Part shown: positions 54,458 through 62,286 of the stretch, one piece after another | Layout: each line of letters opens with the position of its first letter | How positions within the stretch are numbered: the first letter of the stretch is position 1 | Source of the DNA: Rhodoferax sp. | GTDB taxonomy: Bacteria; Pseudomonadota; Gammaproteobacteria; Burkholderiales; Burkholderiaceae_C | DNA length: 64,000 nt | Direction: 5' to 3' | Assembly (NCBI RefSeq): GCF_030697375.1 | Contig: NZ_JAUYQD010000065.1 | Span: 37,380 to 101,379, forward strand | The notes under the pieces: model-generated | Told to the model about the DNA's origin: nothing | Seen by the model: only the letters and a program-made list of their open reading frames with translations | The model's database searches: none | Program-made: the position numbers and the translations under genes

Positions 54458-54829
54458 TCAGGCGGCTTGCACTTTGCGCATCAGCCCCTGCACCAAACCC
54501 TGCAACACACCGGCCTCTGGCAATGTCCGTGTACCGGGTTCCTGGTGCGTCTGGATGAGTCGGCGCAAGGTGTCGATGTGCGGCGTCACCGTGCCGAAGA
54601 ACCGAGGTTCACCGTCCGCCGCAATCAGCAGGGTCGGGAAGTTGTCCACCTCGATCGGGTCCACCAGATCGGCCTCGTCTTCGATATCCACCCACAGCAA
54701 CTTGGCTTGGGGAAACTCCTGCTGCAACTGTTGAAAAAGCGGCTGGTACTCACGGCAGGTGCCGCACCAGTCGGCGCACAGGCAGGCGACGATGAGGGTG
54801 GCTGGGGGTGAAGTGGGCTGAATCGGCAT
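54458..54829 (-). CDS. Thioredoxin-like protein
   Basis: 123 aa from the ATG at 54829. Thioredoxin fold with active site CADWCGTCREYQPLF (WCGTC, a CxxC pair), VDIEDEADLVDPIEVDNFPT including the cis-Pro FPTLLIA, and a helical tail. No signal peptide, so cytoplasmic. WCGTC rather than WCGPC makes it a divergent thioredoxin. Its partner is unknown. It is divergent from the TPP riboswitch/thi operon. Confidence 0.82.
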   Translation of the reverse strand: MPIQPTSPPATLIVACLCADWCGTCREYQPLFQQLQQEFPQAKLLWVDIEDEADLVDPIEVDNFPTLLIAADGEPRFFGTVTPHIDTLRRLIQTHQEPGTRTLPEAGVLQGLVQGLMRKVQAA

Positions 54830-54895
54830 GGCCGCAATGATCGCAGAATAATCACAACTGGTTAGAATCACGCTCGTGTTCATCTGGACACATTC

Positions 54896-54986
54896 GCTAG
54901 GGGTGTTGCGCTGTTTTTATCGAAAACGGTGCGACTGAGAAAGTCCCTTTGAACCTGATTGAGGTAATTCTCGCGCAGGGAAGCAG
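54896..54986 (+). promoter_or_regulatory. TPP riboswitch (THI element)
   Basis: The conserved blocks are present in order: GGGGTG, GCGACTGAGAAAGTCCCTTT, GAACCTGATTGAGGTAATTC and CGCGCAGGGAAGC, which build the two arms of the thiamine pyrophosphate aptamer. About 90 bp separate it from the thiO start. Binding of TPP should reduce expression of the thiO-thiS-thiG-thiE genes that follow. A TAGAAT box at about 54863 may be the -10 of its promoter. Confidence 0.95.
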
Positions 54987-55074
54987 ACCCAGTTTTGGCG
55001 CCCCCGTATTCTCTGGAGGTGTATTACCCAAACCGGATTCAGCCCACCTGCCCACTTTTTTGCTTGGAGCAATG

Positions 55075-56154
55075 ATGAACATCGTCATTCTGGGTGCCGG
55101 CCTCATGGGCCGTTTGTTGGCTTGTCAGTTAGCGCGTGCGGGGCATACGCTGGAAGTATTTGATGCGGGTGGGCCGGAGGCGCTGAACACGGCGGCCCGG
55201 GCTGCTGCGGCCATGTTGGCGCCGCTGGCCGAATCGGCCATCACCGAGCACAGCGTGGTGCACATGGGCATGTATGGCTTGCAGCGCTGGCCGGAGTTGA
55301 TTGCGCAACTCGATGAGCCCGTCAATTTTCAGCAGGAAGGCACGCTGGTGCTGTGGCACCGCCAAGACGCTGCCGAAGCGGACCGTTTTGCCCGCCAGAT
55401 GGATGCCACCTGCAAGGCCTTGCCCACACTGCCGGCAGTGCGCAGGCTTGACGCCCAAGGTATTGCCCAGCTGGAGCCTTCACTGGGTTCGCGTTTCTCC
55501 CAAGGCCTGCATTTGCCTGGAGAGGGGCAGCTGGACAACCACCAGTTGCTGGCGGCCCTGCTGCACCAGTTGCAGCGACTGAACGTCACGTTGCATTGGG
55601 ACAGCCCGCGCGCGCCTAGTGATTTTTCTCCCGGACAGGTGGGGCAGCCGGACTGGGTGTTTGACTGCCGGGGCCTGGGCGCCCGCACGCAGTGGCCCGC
55701 GTTGCGCGGGGTGCGTGGCGAGATCATCACTTTGGTGGCGCCCGACGTTCAATTGACCCGCCCCACACGGCTGATTCATCCCCGTTATCCCCTCTACATC
55801 GCACCCAAAGGGGGCGGCTATTTTGTGGTGGGTGCCACGGAAATCGAGTCGGACGATGTGTCGGAAATGAGTGTGCGTTCGACGCTGGAACTGCTCAGTG
55901 CAGCCTATTCGGTGGACAGCGGATTTGCGGAAGCCCGAATTGTGGACATGGTGACGCAATGCCGCCCCACCTTGCCCAACAATTTGCCCTCCGTGCGGCG
56001 CCTGGGGGAGCGGGTGGTGCAAATCAACGGCCTGTACCGCCACGGTTACCTGATCGGGCCGGCCATGCTGGACGTGGCGATGGAGCTGTTCCATGGCGAG
56101 GGCACCGCCCTGGCGGACAGGTTCTCGGTGGCCATTGAGAACGCCCACGCGTAA
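55075..56154 (+). CDS. thiO: Glycine oxidase ThiO
   Basis: 359 aa from the second of two adjacent ATGs; GGAG stands 5 bases before it. FAD-binding GAGLMGRLLACQLARAGHTL at the N-terminus and the D-amino acid oxidase fold (GFAEARIVDMVTQCRPTLPN; INGLYRHGYLIGPAM). It oxidises glycine to the imine needed, with ThiG, for thiazole formation. First gene after the TPP riboswitch. Confidence 0.88.
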   Translation: MNIVILGAGLMGRLLACQLARAGHTLEVFDAGGPEALNTAARAAAAMLAPLAESAITEHSVVHMGMYGLQRWPELIAQLDEPVNFQQEGTLVLWHRQDAAEADRFARQMDATCKALPTLPAVRRLDAQGIAQLEPSLGSRFSQGLHLPGEGQLDNHQLLAALLHQLQRLNVTLHWDSPRAPSDFSPGQVGQPDWVFDCRGLGARTQWPALRGVRGEIITLVAPDVQLTRPTRLIHPRYPLYIAPKGGGYFVVGATEIESDDVSEMSVRSTLELLSAAYSVDSGFAEARIVDMVTQCRPTLPNNLPSVRRLGERVVQINGLYRHGYLIGPAMLDVAMELFHGEGTALADRFSVAIENAHA

Positions 56155-56157
56155 GCC

Positions 56158-56355
56158 ATGAACGTCTATATCAACCAGGTGCCACATGCGCTTGCGACCG
56201 GTGCGACCCTGGCCGACGCGGTGTTGCTGGTGCAAGCCCGGCCACCCTTTGCCGCTGCGGTCAATCTGCAGTTTGTTCCCAACACCCAATACGCCCAGAC
56301 GCCACTCCAGAGTGACGACCGTATTGACATCATCACCCCGGTCACCGGGGGCTAG
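56158..56355 (+). CDS. thiS: Sulfur carrier protein ThiS
   Basis: 65 aa, beta-grasp fold ending in the required C-terminal Gly-Gly (DRIDIITPVTGG). The ATG lies 3 bp after the thiO stop. The adenylated, then thiocarboxylated C-terminus donates sulfur to the thiazole. No thiF is seen in this operon. Confidence 0.93.
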   Translation: MNVYINQVPHALATGATLADAVLLVQARPPFAAAVNLQFVPNTQYAQTPLQSDDRIDIITPVTGG

Positions 56356-56367
56356 GCGCACCACACC

Positions 56368-57156
56368 ATGTCTGATTCTCTGGTTCTTTACGGTCACACC
56401 TTTGCCAGCCGCATGATGCTGGGCACTTCGCGTTACCCGTCGCCCAGTGTGCTGGAGGCGGCGGTCCGCCTGGCCAAGCCGGCCATGCTTACGGCATCAC
56501 TGCGCCGGCAAAATGTGAGTGATTCCGGTAGCAGCAACCGTTTTTGGGAGATGCTGCGCGCGTTGGACGTGCCCGTGTTGCCCAATACTGCCGGTTGCCA
56601 CAGCGTGCAGGAGGTCATCACCACCGCCCATATGGCACGGGAGGTGTTTGCCACACCGTGGATCAAGCTGGAGCTGATTGGGGACGACTACACCCTGCAG
56701 CCCGACACCCTGAACCTGGTGGAGGCCGCCAGCCGCCTGATCAAAGATGGTTTCCAAGTGCTGCCCTATTGCACCGAAGACCTGGTGCTGTGCCAGCGCC
56801 TGGTGGACGCCGGTTGCCAGGCCATCATGCCCTGGGCGGCGCCCATTGGCACGGGCAAGGGCCCTATCAACCCCTATGCCCTGCAGATGCTGCGCGAACG
56901 CCTGTCGGTGCCCATGATTGTGGATGCGGGCCTGGGGCGGCCCTCCCACGCCTGCCAGGTGATGGAGTGGGGCTTTGACGGTGTGCTGCTCAATACCGCC
57001 GTGGCGCTGGCGCAAGACCCGGTGGCCATGGCGGGAGCTTTCGCCAGTGCCACGCAAGCGGGGCGCGACGCCTTCCTGAGTGGCGGCATGGGTGAGCAGC
57101 ATGCGGCGCAGCCCAGCACCCCGGTGCTGGGCACGCCGTTTTGGCATCAGGCCTGA
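56368..57156 (+). CDS. thiG: Thiazole synthase ThiG
   Basis: 262 aa TIM barrel: TFASRMMLGTSRYPSPSVLE, PNTAGCHSVQEVITTAHMAR, WIKLELIGDDYTLQPDT, AIMPWAAPIGTGKGPINPYA and MEWGFDGVLLNTAVALAQDP. The active-site lysine is expected in WIKLELIGD. Lies 12 bp after thiS. Builds the thiazole phosphate of thiamine from ThiS sulfur, deoxyxylulose phosphate and the glycine imine. Confidence 0.95.
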   Translation: MSDSLVLYGHTFASRMMLGTSRYPSPSVLEAAVRLAKPAMLTASLRRQNVSDSGSSNRFWEMLRALDVPVLPNTAGCHSVQEVITTAHMAREVFATPWIKLELIGDDYTLQPDTLNLVEAASRLIKDGFQVLPYCTEDLVLCQRLVDAGCQAIMPWAAPIGTGKGPINPYALQMLRERLSVPMIVDAGLGRPSHACQVMEWGFDGVLLNTAVALAQDPVAMAGAFASATQAGRDAFLSGGMGEQHAAQPSTPVLGTPFWHQA

Positions 57157-57170
57157 GCTGAGACGCGCAC

Positions 57171-58082
57171 ATGACAACGCACGAAATCACGCTGGCGCAA
57201 GCCATCATCGCCGCCCATCCCGGTTTGGCTTTACCGGTCGCGGGCCAGGAACTCCCCCATTTCAGCAGTGCCGAGCCCGCATACCGTGCGGCCAAAGTAG
57301 CCTGTCTGGGTTTGGGTTTCATCGAGACCGATGCCGAATGTCTGGCCCACGCGTGGCAGGCGATGGCGGCGCGCACAGGCCAATGCGACCCCGCCTCCTG
57401 GCCCGACCACGCGGCCGACTTTGGCATGCAGGCTTGGCCGCGCCAGGACGCCTTTGCGCCGTGCCCCCACAAGTTGGGGCTGTATGCGGTGCTGCCGGAT
57501 GCGGCCTGGGTGGCGCGCATGGCTAGGGCAGGGGTGCCCACGGTGCAACTGCGTTTTAAATCGGACGATGCGCAGGCGGTAGCGCACGAGGTGCGCGCGG
57601 CCGTGGCAGCGGTCAAAGGCACAGACAGCCTGCTCTTCATCAACGACCATTGGCAAGCCGCCATCGATGCAGGCGCCTATGGCGTGCATCTGGGGCAAGA
57701 AGACCTAGACACGGCCGATTTGCAACACATCCGTGCGGCGGGGCTGCGCCTGGGTCTGAGCAGCCACGGTTATGCCGAAATGTGCAAGGCCGACCGCGTG
57801 AGTCCCAGCTACATCGCCATGGGCGCGGTGTTTCCGACCACGCTCAAACGCATGGTGACTGCGCCGCAGGGCACGGGGCGTTTGCACGCCTATGCCCGGT
57901 TGATGCGGGACTATCCCCTGGTGGCCATTGGGGGTATTGATGCGAGCACGCTGCCCGAGGTGTTGTCCAGCGGCGTGGGGTCGGTGGCGGTGGTGCGTGC
58001 CTTGGTGGCGGCCGAGCAGCCCGAAGCCATGGCTGCCAGCCTGCAGGCCGCCTTCATACCCCGGCTTAGCCCAGCGCTTTGA
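57171..58082 (+). CDS. thiE: Thiamine phosphate synthase ThiE with N-terminal extension
   Basis: 303 aa, about 90 longer than most ThiE. The synthase barrel occupies about residues 100-300: VQLRFKSDDAQAV, SLLFINDHWQAAIDAGAYGV, HLGQEDLDTADL, LGLSSHGYAEMCKA and AIGGIDASTLPEVL. The N-terminal about 100 residues (ITLAQAIIAAHPGLALPVAG, VACLGLGFIETDAECLAHAW) show no motif I know. It joins hydroxymethylpyrimidine pyrophosphate and thiazole phosphate. Its 3' end overlaps that of convergent thiD by 17 bp. Confidence 0.9.
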   Translation: MTTHEITLAQAIIAAHPGLALPVAGQELPHFSSAEPAYRAAKVACLGLGFIETDAECLAHAWQAMAARTGQCDPASWPDHAADFGMQAWPRQDAFAPCPHKLGLYAVLPDAAWVARMARAGVPTVQLRFKSDDAQAVAHEVRAAVAAVKGTDSLLFINDHWQAAIDAGAYGVHLGQEDLDTADLQHIRAAGLRLGLSSHGYAEMCKADRVSPSYIAMGAVFPTTLKRMVTAPQGTGRLHAYARLMRDYPLVAIGGIDASTLPEVLSSGVGSVAVVRALVAAEQPEAMAASLQAAFIPRLSPAL

Positions 58083-58911
58083 GCCGCATAACCACGGGTG
58101 CGTAGCCGTGGTTGAGGGGCCCGTTGCCTTGTCCGGTGCGCACCACCGAGCCCGCCAGCAGCGCGCCGCGCACATAGCTGCGCGCTTGCTCCACCGCATC
58201 GCGTAGCGTTGCGCCCAAAGCCAGATGGGCCGCAATGGCGCTGGAGAGCGTGCAGCCCGTGCCATGGGTGTTGGGGCTGACAATGCGCGGGGCCTCCATC
58301 CAGTGGGCCTCGCCATCGGCACCCACCAGCACATCGACGACGGTGTCACCGGGCAGGTGCCCGCCCTTGAGCACAACCGCATGGGCCCCTTGGGCCAGCA
58401 AGGCACGCGCCGCCTTTTCCATATCTGCGGCCGACTGGATCGCTTGGCCCAGCAGCAGGGTGGCCTCATCCAGATTGGGCGTGATCACCGCCGCGCGGGG
58501 AAACAACTCGCGCACCATCAGTTCCACCGCCGGGCTGTCAGTCAACTCAGCGCCACTGGTGGACGCCATGACCGGGTCCAGCACCACATGCTTCATGGCA
58601 TGGCGGTCCATGGCTTCGAAGACGGTGCGCACCACCTCTGGCGTGTGCAGCATGCCGATCTTGACCGCATCGGCGCCGATGTCGTCCAGCACGGCGTCAA
58701 TCTGGTCGCGCAGCATCTGCGGCGGCACCGCATGGATGGAGCGTACGCCGCAGGTGTTTTGTGCCGTGAGTGCAGTGATGGCCGTCATGCCGTAACACCC
58801 CAGCGCTGAAAACGTTTTTAAATCGGCCTGGATACCGGCGCCACCCCCGCTGTCGGACCCGGCAATGGTGAGCACCCGAGGGTAGGCAAATTGAAAGGTA
58901 TGGAGGGTCAT
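58066..58911 (-). CDS. thiD: Hydroxymethylpyrimidine/phosphomethylpyrimidine kinase ThiD
   Basis: 281 aa. Ribokinase-like fold: RVLTIAGSDSGGGAGIQADL, CYGMTAITALTAQNTCGV, DPVMASTSGAELTDSPAV, VITPNLDEATLLLG and NTHGTGCTLSSAIAAHLALG (anion hole/catalytic Asp region, with Cys replacing Asp as in ThiD). AAGGAAA precedes the ATG at 58911. Convergent to the thi operon and not behind the TPP riboswitch. Confidence 0.93.
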   Translation of the reverse strand: MTLHTFQFAYPRVLTIAGSDSGGGAGIQADLKTFSALGCYGMTAITALTAQNTCGVRSIHAVPPQMLRDQIDAVLDDIGADAVKIGMLHTPEVVRTVFEAMDRHAMKHVVLDPVMASTSGAELTDSPAVELMVRELFPRAAVITPNLDEATLLLGQAIQSAADMEKAARALLAQGAHAVVLKGGHLPGDTVVDVLVGADGEAHWMEAPRIVSPNTHGTGCTLSSAIAAHLALGATLRDAVEQARSYVRGALLAGSVVRTGQGNGPLNHGYAPVVMRLKALG

Positions 58912-59051
58912 GTAAGTTTCCTTGTCCAAGACGCGACATTCAAAGGGTATATGGCAGGAAGTTGCAGTGTAGTCAAGTCAAGATTTTGTGCGCAGGTCTT
59001 ACACTACAGGGTTATCCCGCATCCTTTTTTTTGATTTTTTGCAAGGCCCCC

Positions 59052-59828
59052 ATGAGTGCATTTCTGGAAGAAACCGTTTTAAGCGTTCACCACTGGACCG
59101 ACCGCCTGTTCAGCTTCACCACCACGCGTGACCAGGCATTGCGCTTTTCCAATGGGCATTTCACCATGATCGGCCTGCGCACCGAGGGTGGCAAGCCCCT
59201 GCTGCGCGCCTACAGCATTGCCAGCGCCAACTACGAAGAGCATCTGGAGTTTTTGAGTATCAAGGTGCAAGACGGCCCGCTCACCTCGCGCCTGCAGCAC
59301 ATCAAGGTGGGCGACAAAATCATTGTCGGACGCAAGCCCACGGGCACTTTGTTGATTGATTACCTGCTTCCAGGAAAGACCCTGTACCTGCTCGGCACGG
59401 GCACCGGACTGGCACCGTTTTTGAGCGTGGTGCGTGACCCGGCCACCTATGAGAAATTTGAGAAAGTGGTGCTGGTGCATGGTGTGCGTGAGGTGGCCGA
59501 ATTGGCCTATATGGACATGCTGACCATCGACCTGCCCGCACATGAATTTTTGGGCGACATGGTGAAGGAGCAAATGCTGTATTACCCCACGGTGACACGC
59601 GAAACCTTCAAGAACCGGGGCCGCATCCCCGACCTGTTTGAAGCCGGAAAGATTGAAGCCGATCTGGGCCTGCCCAAGCTCGATCCTGAACGTGACCGCG
59701 TGATGTTGTGCGGCAGCCCGGCCATGTTGCGCGATTTGAAACACATGCTGGAAAAGCGTGGCTTCATGGAAGGCAACACCACCAAACAGGGCGACTTTGT
59801 CATCGAACGGGCGTTCGCCGAGCAATAA
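59052..59828 (+). CDS. fpr: Ferredoxin/flavodoxin-NADP reductase
   Basis: 258 aa. FAD-binding LLRAYSIASANYEEHLEFLS, followed by GPLTSRLQHIKVGDKIIVGRK, the NADP-binding GTGTGLAPFLSVVRDP and GSPAMLRDLKHMLEKRGFME near the C-terminus, ending in the aromatic-poor tail typical of bacterial Fpr (FVIERAFAEQ). It moves electrons between NADPH and ferredoxin or flavodoxin. It is 8 bp ahead of the sugar kinase gene. Confidence 0.93.
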   Translation: MSAFLEETVLSVHHWTDRLFSFTTTRDQALRFSNGHFTMIGLRTEGGKPLLRAYSIASANYEEHLEFLSIKVQDGPLTSRLQHIKVGDKIIVGRKPTGTLLIDYLLPGKTLYLLGTGTGLAPFLSVVRDPATYEKFEKVVLVHGVREVAELAYMDMLTIDLPAHEFLGDMVKEQMLYYPTVTRETFKNRGRIPDLFEAGKIEADLGLPKLDPERDRVMLCGSPAMLRDLKHMLEKRGFMEGNTTKQGDFVIERAFAEQ

Positions 59829-59836
59829 GCCGCACC

Positions 59837-60850
59837 ATGAGCACAACACGCTACGATCTCTACGCCATTGGCAATGCCCTGGTGGACTCGGAATACGAAG
59901 TCACCGAAGTCCAGTTGCAGGCCATGGGGGTGGAAAAGCGCCACATGACCCTGATTGACGCCGAACGCAAGGCCTATTTGCTCGCGTCGGTGGAAGGCAA
60001 ACACTCCCGGCGCACCGGCGGCGGCTCGGCGGGCAATACGGTGGTGGCCATGGCCCAACTGGGCGGGCGGGCGTTTTACTCTTGTCGCGTGGGCGACGAT
60101 GAGTTGGGTGCTTTCTATCGGCAAGACCTGGTGAGCAACGGCGTGGCGTCCAACCTCGCGCACAGCCCTTCGGCCCCCGGACAAACCGGCAGTTGTATGG
60201 TCATGGTCACCCCGGACGCAGAACGCAGCATGAGCACGTTTTTGGGGGCCACCGCCGATCTGGACCACAGCGCATTGCATGCGCAGGACATTGCCAACTC
60301 CAAGGTGTACTACATGGAGGGCTACCTTGCCGCTTCGCCCACGGGGCTGGACGCTGCGCTGAAGGGCCGTGCCATTGCCAAAGCGGCTGGCGTGGCGCTG
60401 GCGACCACTTTGAGCGACATGAGCATGATCAACTTTTGTCGCCCGGGGCTGGAAGCCATGGTGGGCAAGGACTTGGACTACCTGTTTTGTAATGAAGAGG
60501 AAGCCCAGGTCTGGTGCGGTTCACAAGACCTGTCAGTGATCTCCCAGCAACTGGGCCTGCTGGCCCGCACCGTGTGCCTGACCCGCAGTGCCAAAGGCTG
60601 CATTGTTCTGAACGATGGACAAGGCACCGAAGTGCCTGCCGCCAAGGTCAAGGCCTTGGACACCAATGGTGCCGGCGACATGTTTGCAGGCGCCTTTTTG
60701 TACGCGGTCACCCAGGGCCACAGCAATGCCCAAGCCGCCTGGCTGGCCAACCAAGCCGCGGGCGAGGTGGTCACCCGCTACGGCAACCGCCTCAACCAGC
60801 CCACCGTCGACAGCACCAAGGCCCGCTTCGCGCAGTACCTGCTGGGCTAG
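59837..60850 (+). CDS. PfkB-family kinase, adenosine kinase-like
   Basis: 337 aa. YDLYAIGNALVDSEYEVTEV and RRTGGGSAGNTVVAMAQLGG mark the N-terminal lid; the C-terminal catalytic motif is ALDTNGAGDMFAGAFLYAVT with the conserved Asp. This matches the PfkB group often annotated as adenosine kinase. The substrate could be adenosine or a sugar. Confidence 0.88.
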   Translation: MSTTRYDLYAIGNALVDSEYEVTEVQLQAMGVEKRHMTLIDAERKAYLLASVEGKHSRRTGGGSAGNTVVAMAQLGGRAFYSCRVGDDELGAFYRQDLVSNGVASNLAHSPSAPGQTGSCMVMVTPDAERSMSTFLGATADLDHSALHAQDIANSKVYYMEGYLAASPTGLDAALKGRAIAKAAGVALATTLSDMSMINFCRPGLEAMVGKDLDYLFCNEEEAQVWCGSQDLSVISQQLGLLARTVCLTRSAKGCIVLNDGQGTEVPAAKVKALDTNGAGDMFAGAFLYAVTQGHSNAQAAWLANQAAGEVVTRYGNRLNQPTVDSTKARFAQYLLG

Positions 60851-60871
60851 CGGGCACCGCCGCCAGCCAGG

Positions 60872-61435
60872 TCAGCACATCAGCTGCTTTCTGGCGCGGT
60901 GCAGGCGCACAAACAGGCTGGCTTCGCTGATGCACAGGCGTTGGCACACGGCCTCGGAAGACTCTTCCTCCAGCACCCGAAACTGCATTACATCCCGCAG
61001 GCCCTGCGGCAAGGTGGAAATGCGCTGCATGGTTTGCTGCAGGCGCTGGCGGTGTTCGGCGAGTTCATCGGGCTTGGCGCCTTCACACACGGGTTGGTGC
61101 GCCTCTTCGTCGTCCGCATCGGTGTCAAAGCTGTCAAAGCGCACGCTGTGGCGAATGATGTCGATGATTTTGTTTTTCAAAATGGCAGTTAGCCAGCTGC
61201 GCAGCGCCGCGCGGCCCGCAAAGCTGGCGCGCCCGGAGATCACCGCTTCAAACACATCGTGCACCACGTCCTCGGCTTGCGTCGGGTCTTGTAATTTGCG
61301 CCGGGCAAAACGCACCAGGTAGTCGCGGTGCTCCACCATGTCGTCCCAGGACAACTGCAATGCCTGGCCACCCTCGAAGGGAGGCATGTCCAGGGTGAAT
61401 GCGGTGGGGCTGCTGGGGTGGTTGGCGGTGATCAT
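60872..61435 (-). CDS. ECF-type RNA polymerase sigma factor
   Basis: 187 aa from the ATG at 61435. Region 2: YLVRFARRKLQDPTQAEDVV, then VHDVFEAVISGRASFAGRAA and RSWLTAILKNKIIDIIRH; region 4: LPQGLRDVMQFRVLEEESSE and CQRLCISEASLFVRLHRARK. No anti-sigma gene adjoins it: downstream is the convergent kinase gene, upstream a two-component regulator. It is divergent from that regulator with 127 bp between. Confidence 0.87.
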   Translation of the reverse strand: MITANHPSSPTAFTLDMPPFEGGQALQLSWDDMVEHRDYLVRFARRKLQDPTQAEDVVHDVFEAVISGRASFAGRAALRSWLTAILKNKIIDIIRHSVRFDSFDTDADDEEAHQPVCEGAKPDELAEHRQRLQQTMQRISTLPQGLRDVMQFRVLEEESSEAVCQRLCISEASLFVRLHRARKQLMC

Positions 61436-61562
61436 GGTGGTGTGTGTCTCAAGTGGCTGGCGATGGGTCCACTGTGGTCCCCCAAGCTCACGCCCATCTC
61501 TCGAAATATCACAGCCAGATAACAATTGCGTAAGAAAACCGTGGCAGACCTGACTTAGCATC

Positions 61563-62282
61563 ATGGACATGAAGAAAATCCTGGTGGCTGAAGACCAAAC
61601 CGATATCCGCAACCTGCTGGTGCTGAACCTGCGCAGTGCGGGCTACGAGGTCGCGGACGTGGCCGACGGCCTGGCCGCGCTGGCCGCCGAGACCGCGCGC
61701 AGCCACGACCTGCTGGTCCTGGATTTGATGATGCCCGGCCTGGATGGCCTGGAGCTGTGCAAGACCTTGCGCGCACGGGGCTGCAGCACCCCCATCCTGA
61801 TGCTGACCGCCAAGTCCACCGAGCTGGACCGGGTGTTGGGGCTGGAGCTGGGTGCGGACGACTATCTGACCAAACCCTTTTCCCTGGCCGAGCTGCTGGC
61901 CCGTGTCAAAGCGCTGCTGCGCCGGGCCGACTTGCTGCGCGCCGCCCAGCTCGGGGCGCAGACCCAGGCCAGCGCTTTGCGCAATGGCGAGCTGGAGATT
62001 CTGCCGGTCAAGCGCCAGGCCCATATGCGCGGCCAGGCGCTGGACTTCACGGCGCTGGAATTTGATTTGCTGCTGCATTTTGCGCAGCACCCGGGCCATG
62101 TCTTCTCGCGCGGGCAACTGCTCAACGCCGTGTGGGGCTACACCCACGACGGCTACGAGCACACCGTCACCACCCACATCAACCGCCTGCGCGCCAAACT
62201 GGAGGCCGACCCGCTGCGCCCCGAGCTGATTTTGACGGTGCGCGGTGCCGGCTACAAAATGCGCGAAGCCCCGCGCCCCTGA
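61563..62282 (+). CDS. OmpR-family response regulator
   Basis: 239 aa (or 237 from the ATG at 61569). Receiver domain with acidic residues at 10-11, phospho-acceptor Asp54 in LLVLDLMMPGLDG, LMLTAKST and YLTKPFSLAELLARV; C-terminal winged helix LDFTALEFDLLLHFAQHPGH and RGAGYKMRE. The gene ends 4 bp before the kinase start, so it and the kinase form one operon. Confidence 0.92.
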   Translation: MDMKKILVAEDQTDIRNLLVLNLRSAGYEVADVADGLAALAAETARSHDLLVLDLMMPGLDGLELCKTLRARGCSTPILMLTAKSTELDRVLGLELGADDYLTKPFSLAELLARVKALLRRADLLRAAQLGAQTQASALRNGELEILPVKRQAHMRGQALDFTALEFDLLLHFAQHPGHVFSRGQLLNAVWGYTHDGYEHTVTTHINRLRAKLEADPLRPELILTVRGAGYKMREAPRP

Positions 62283-62286
62283 ATGC

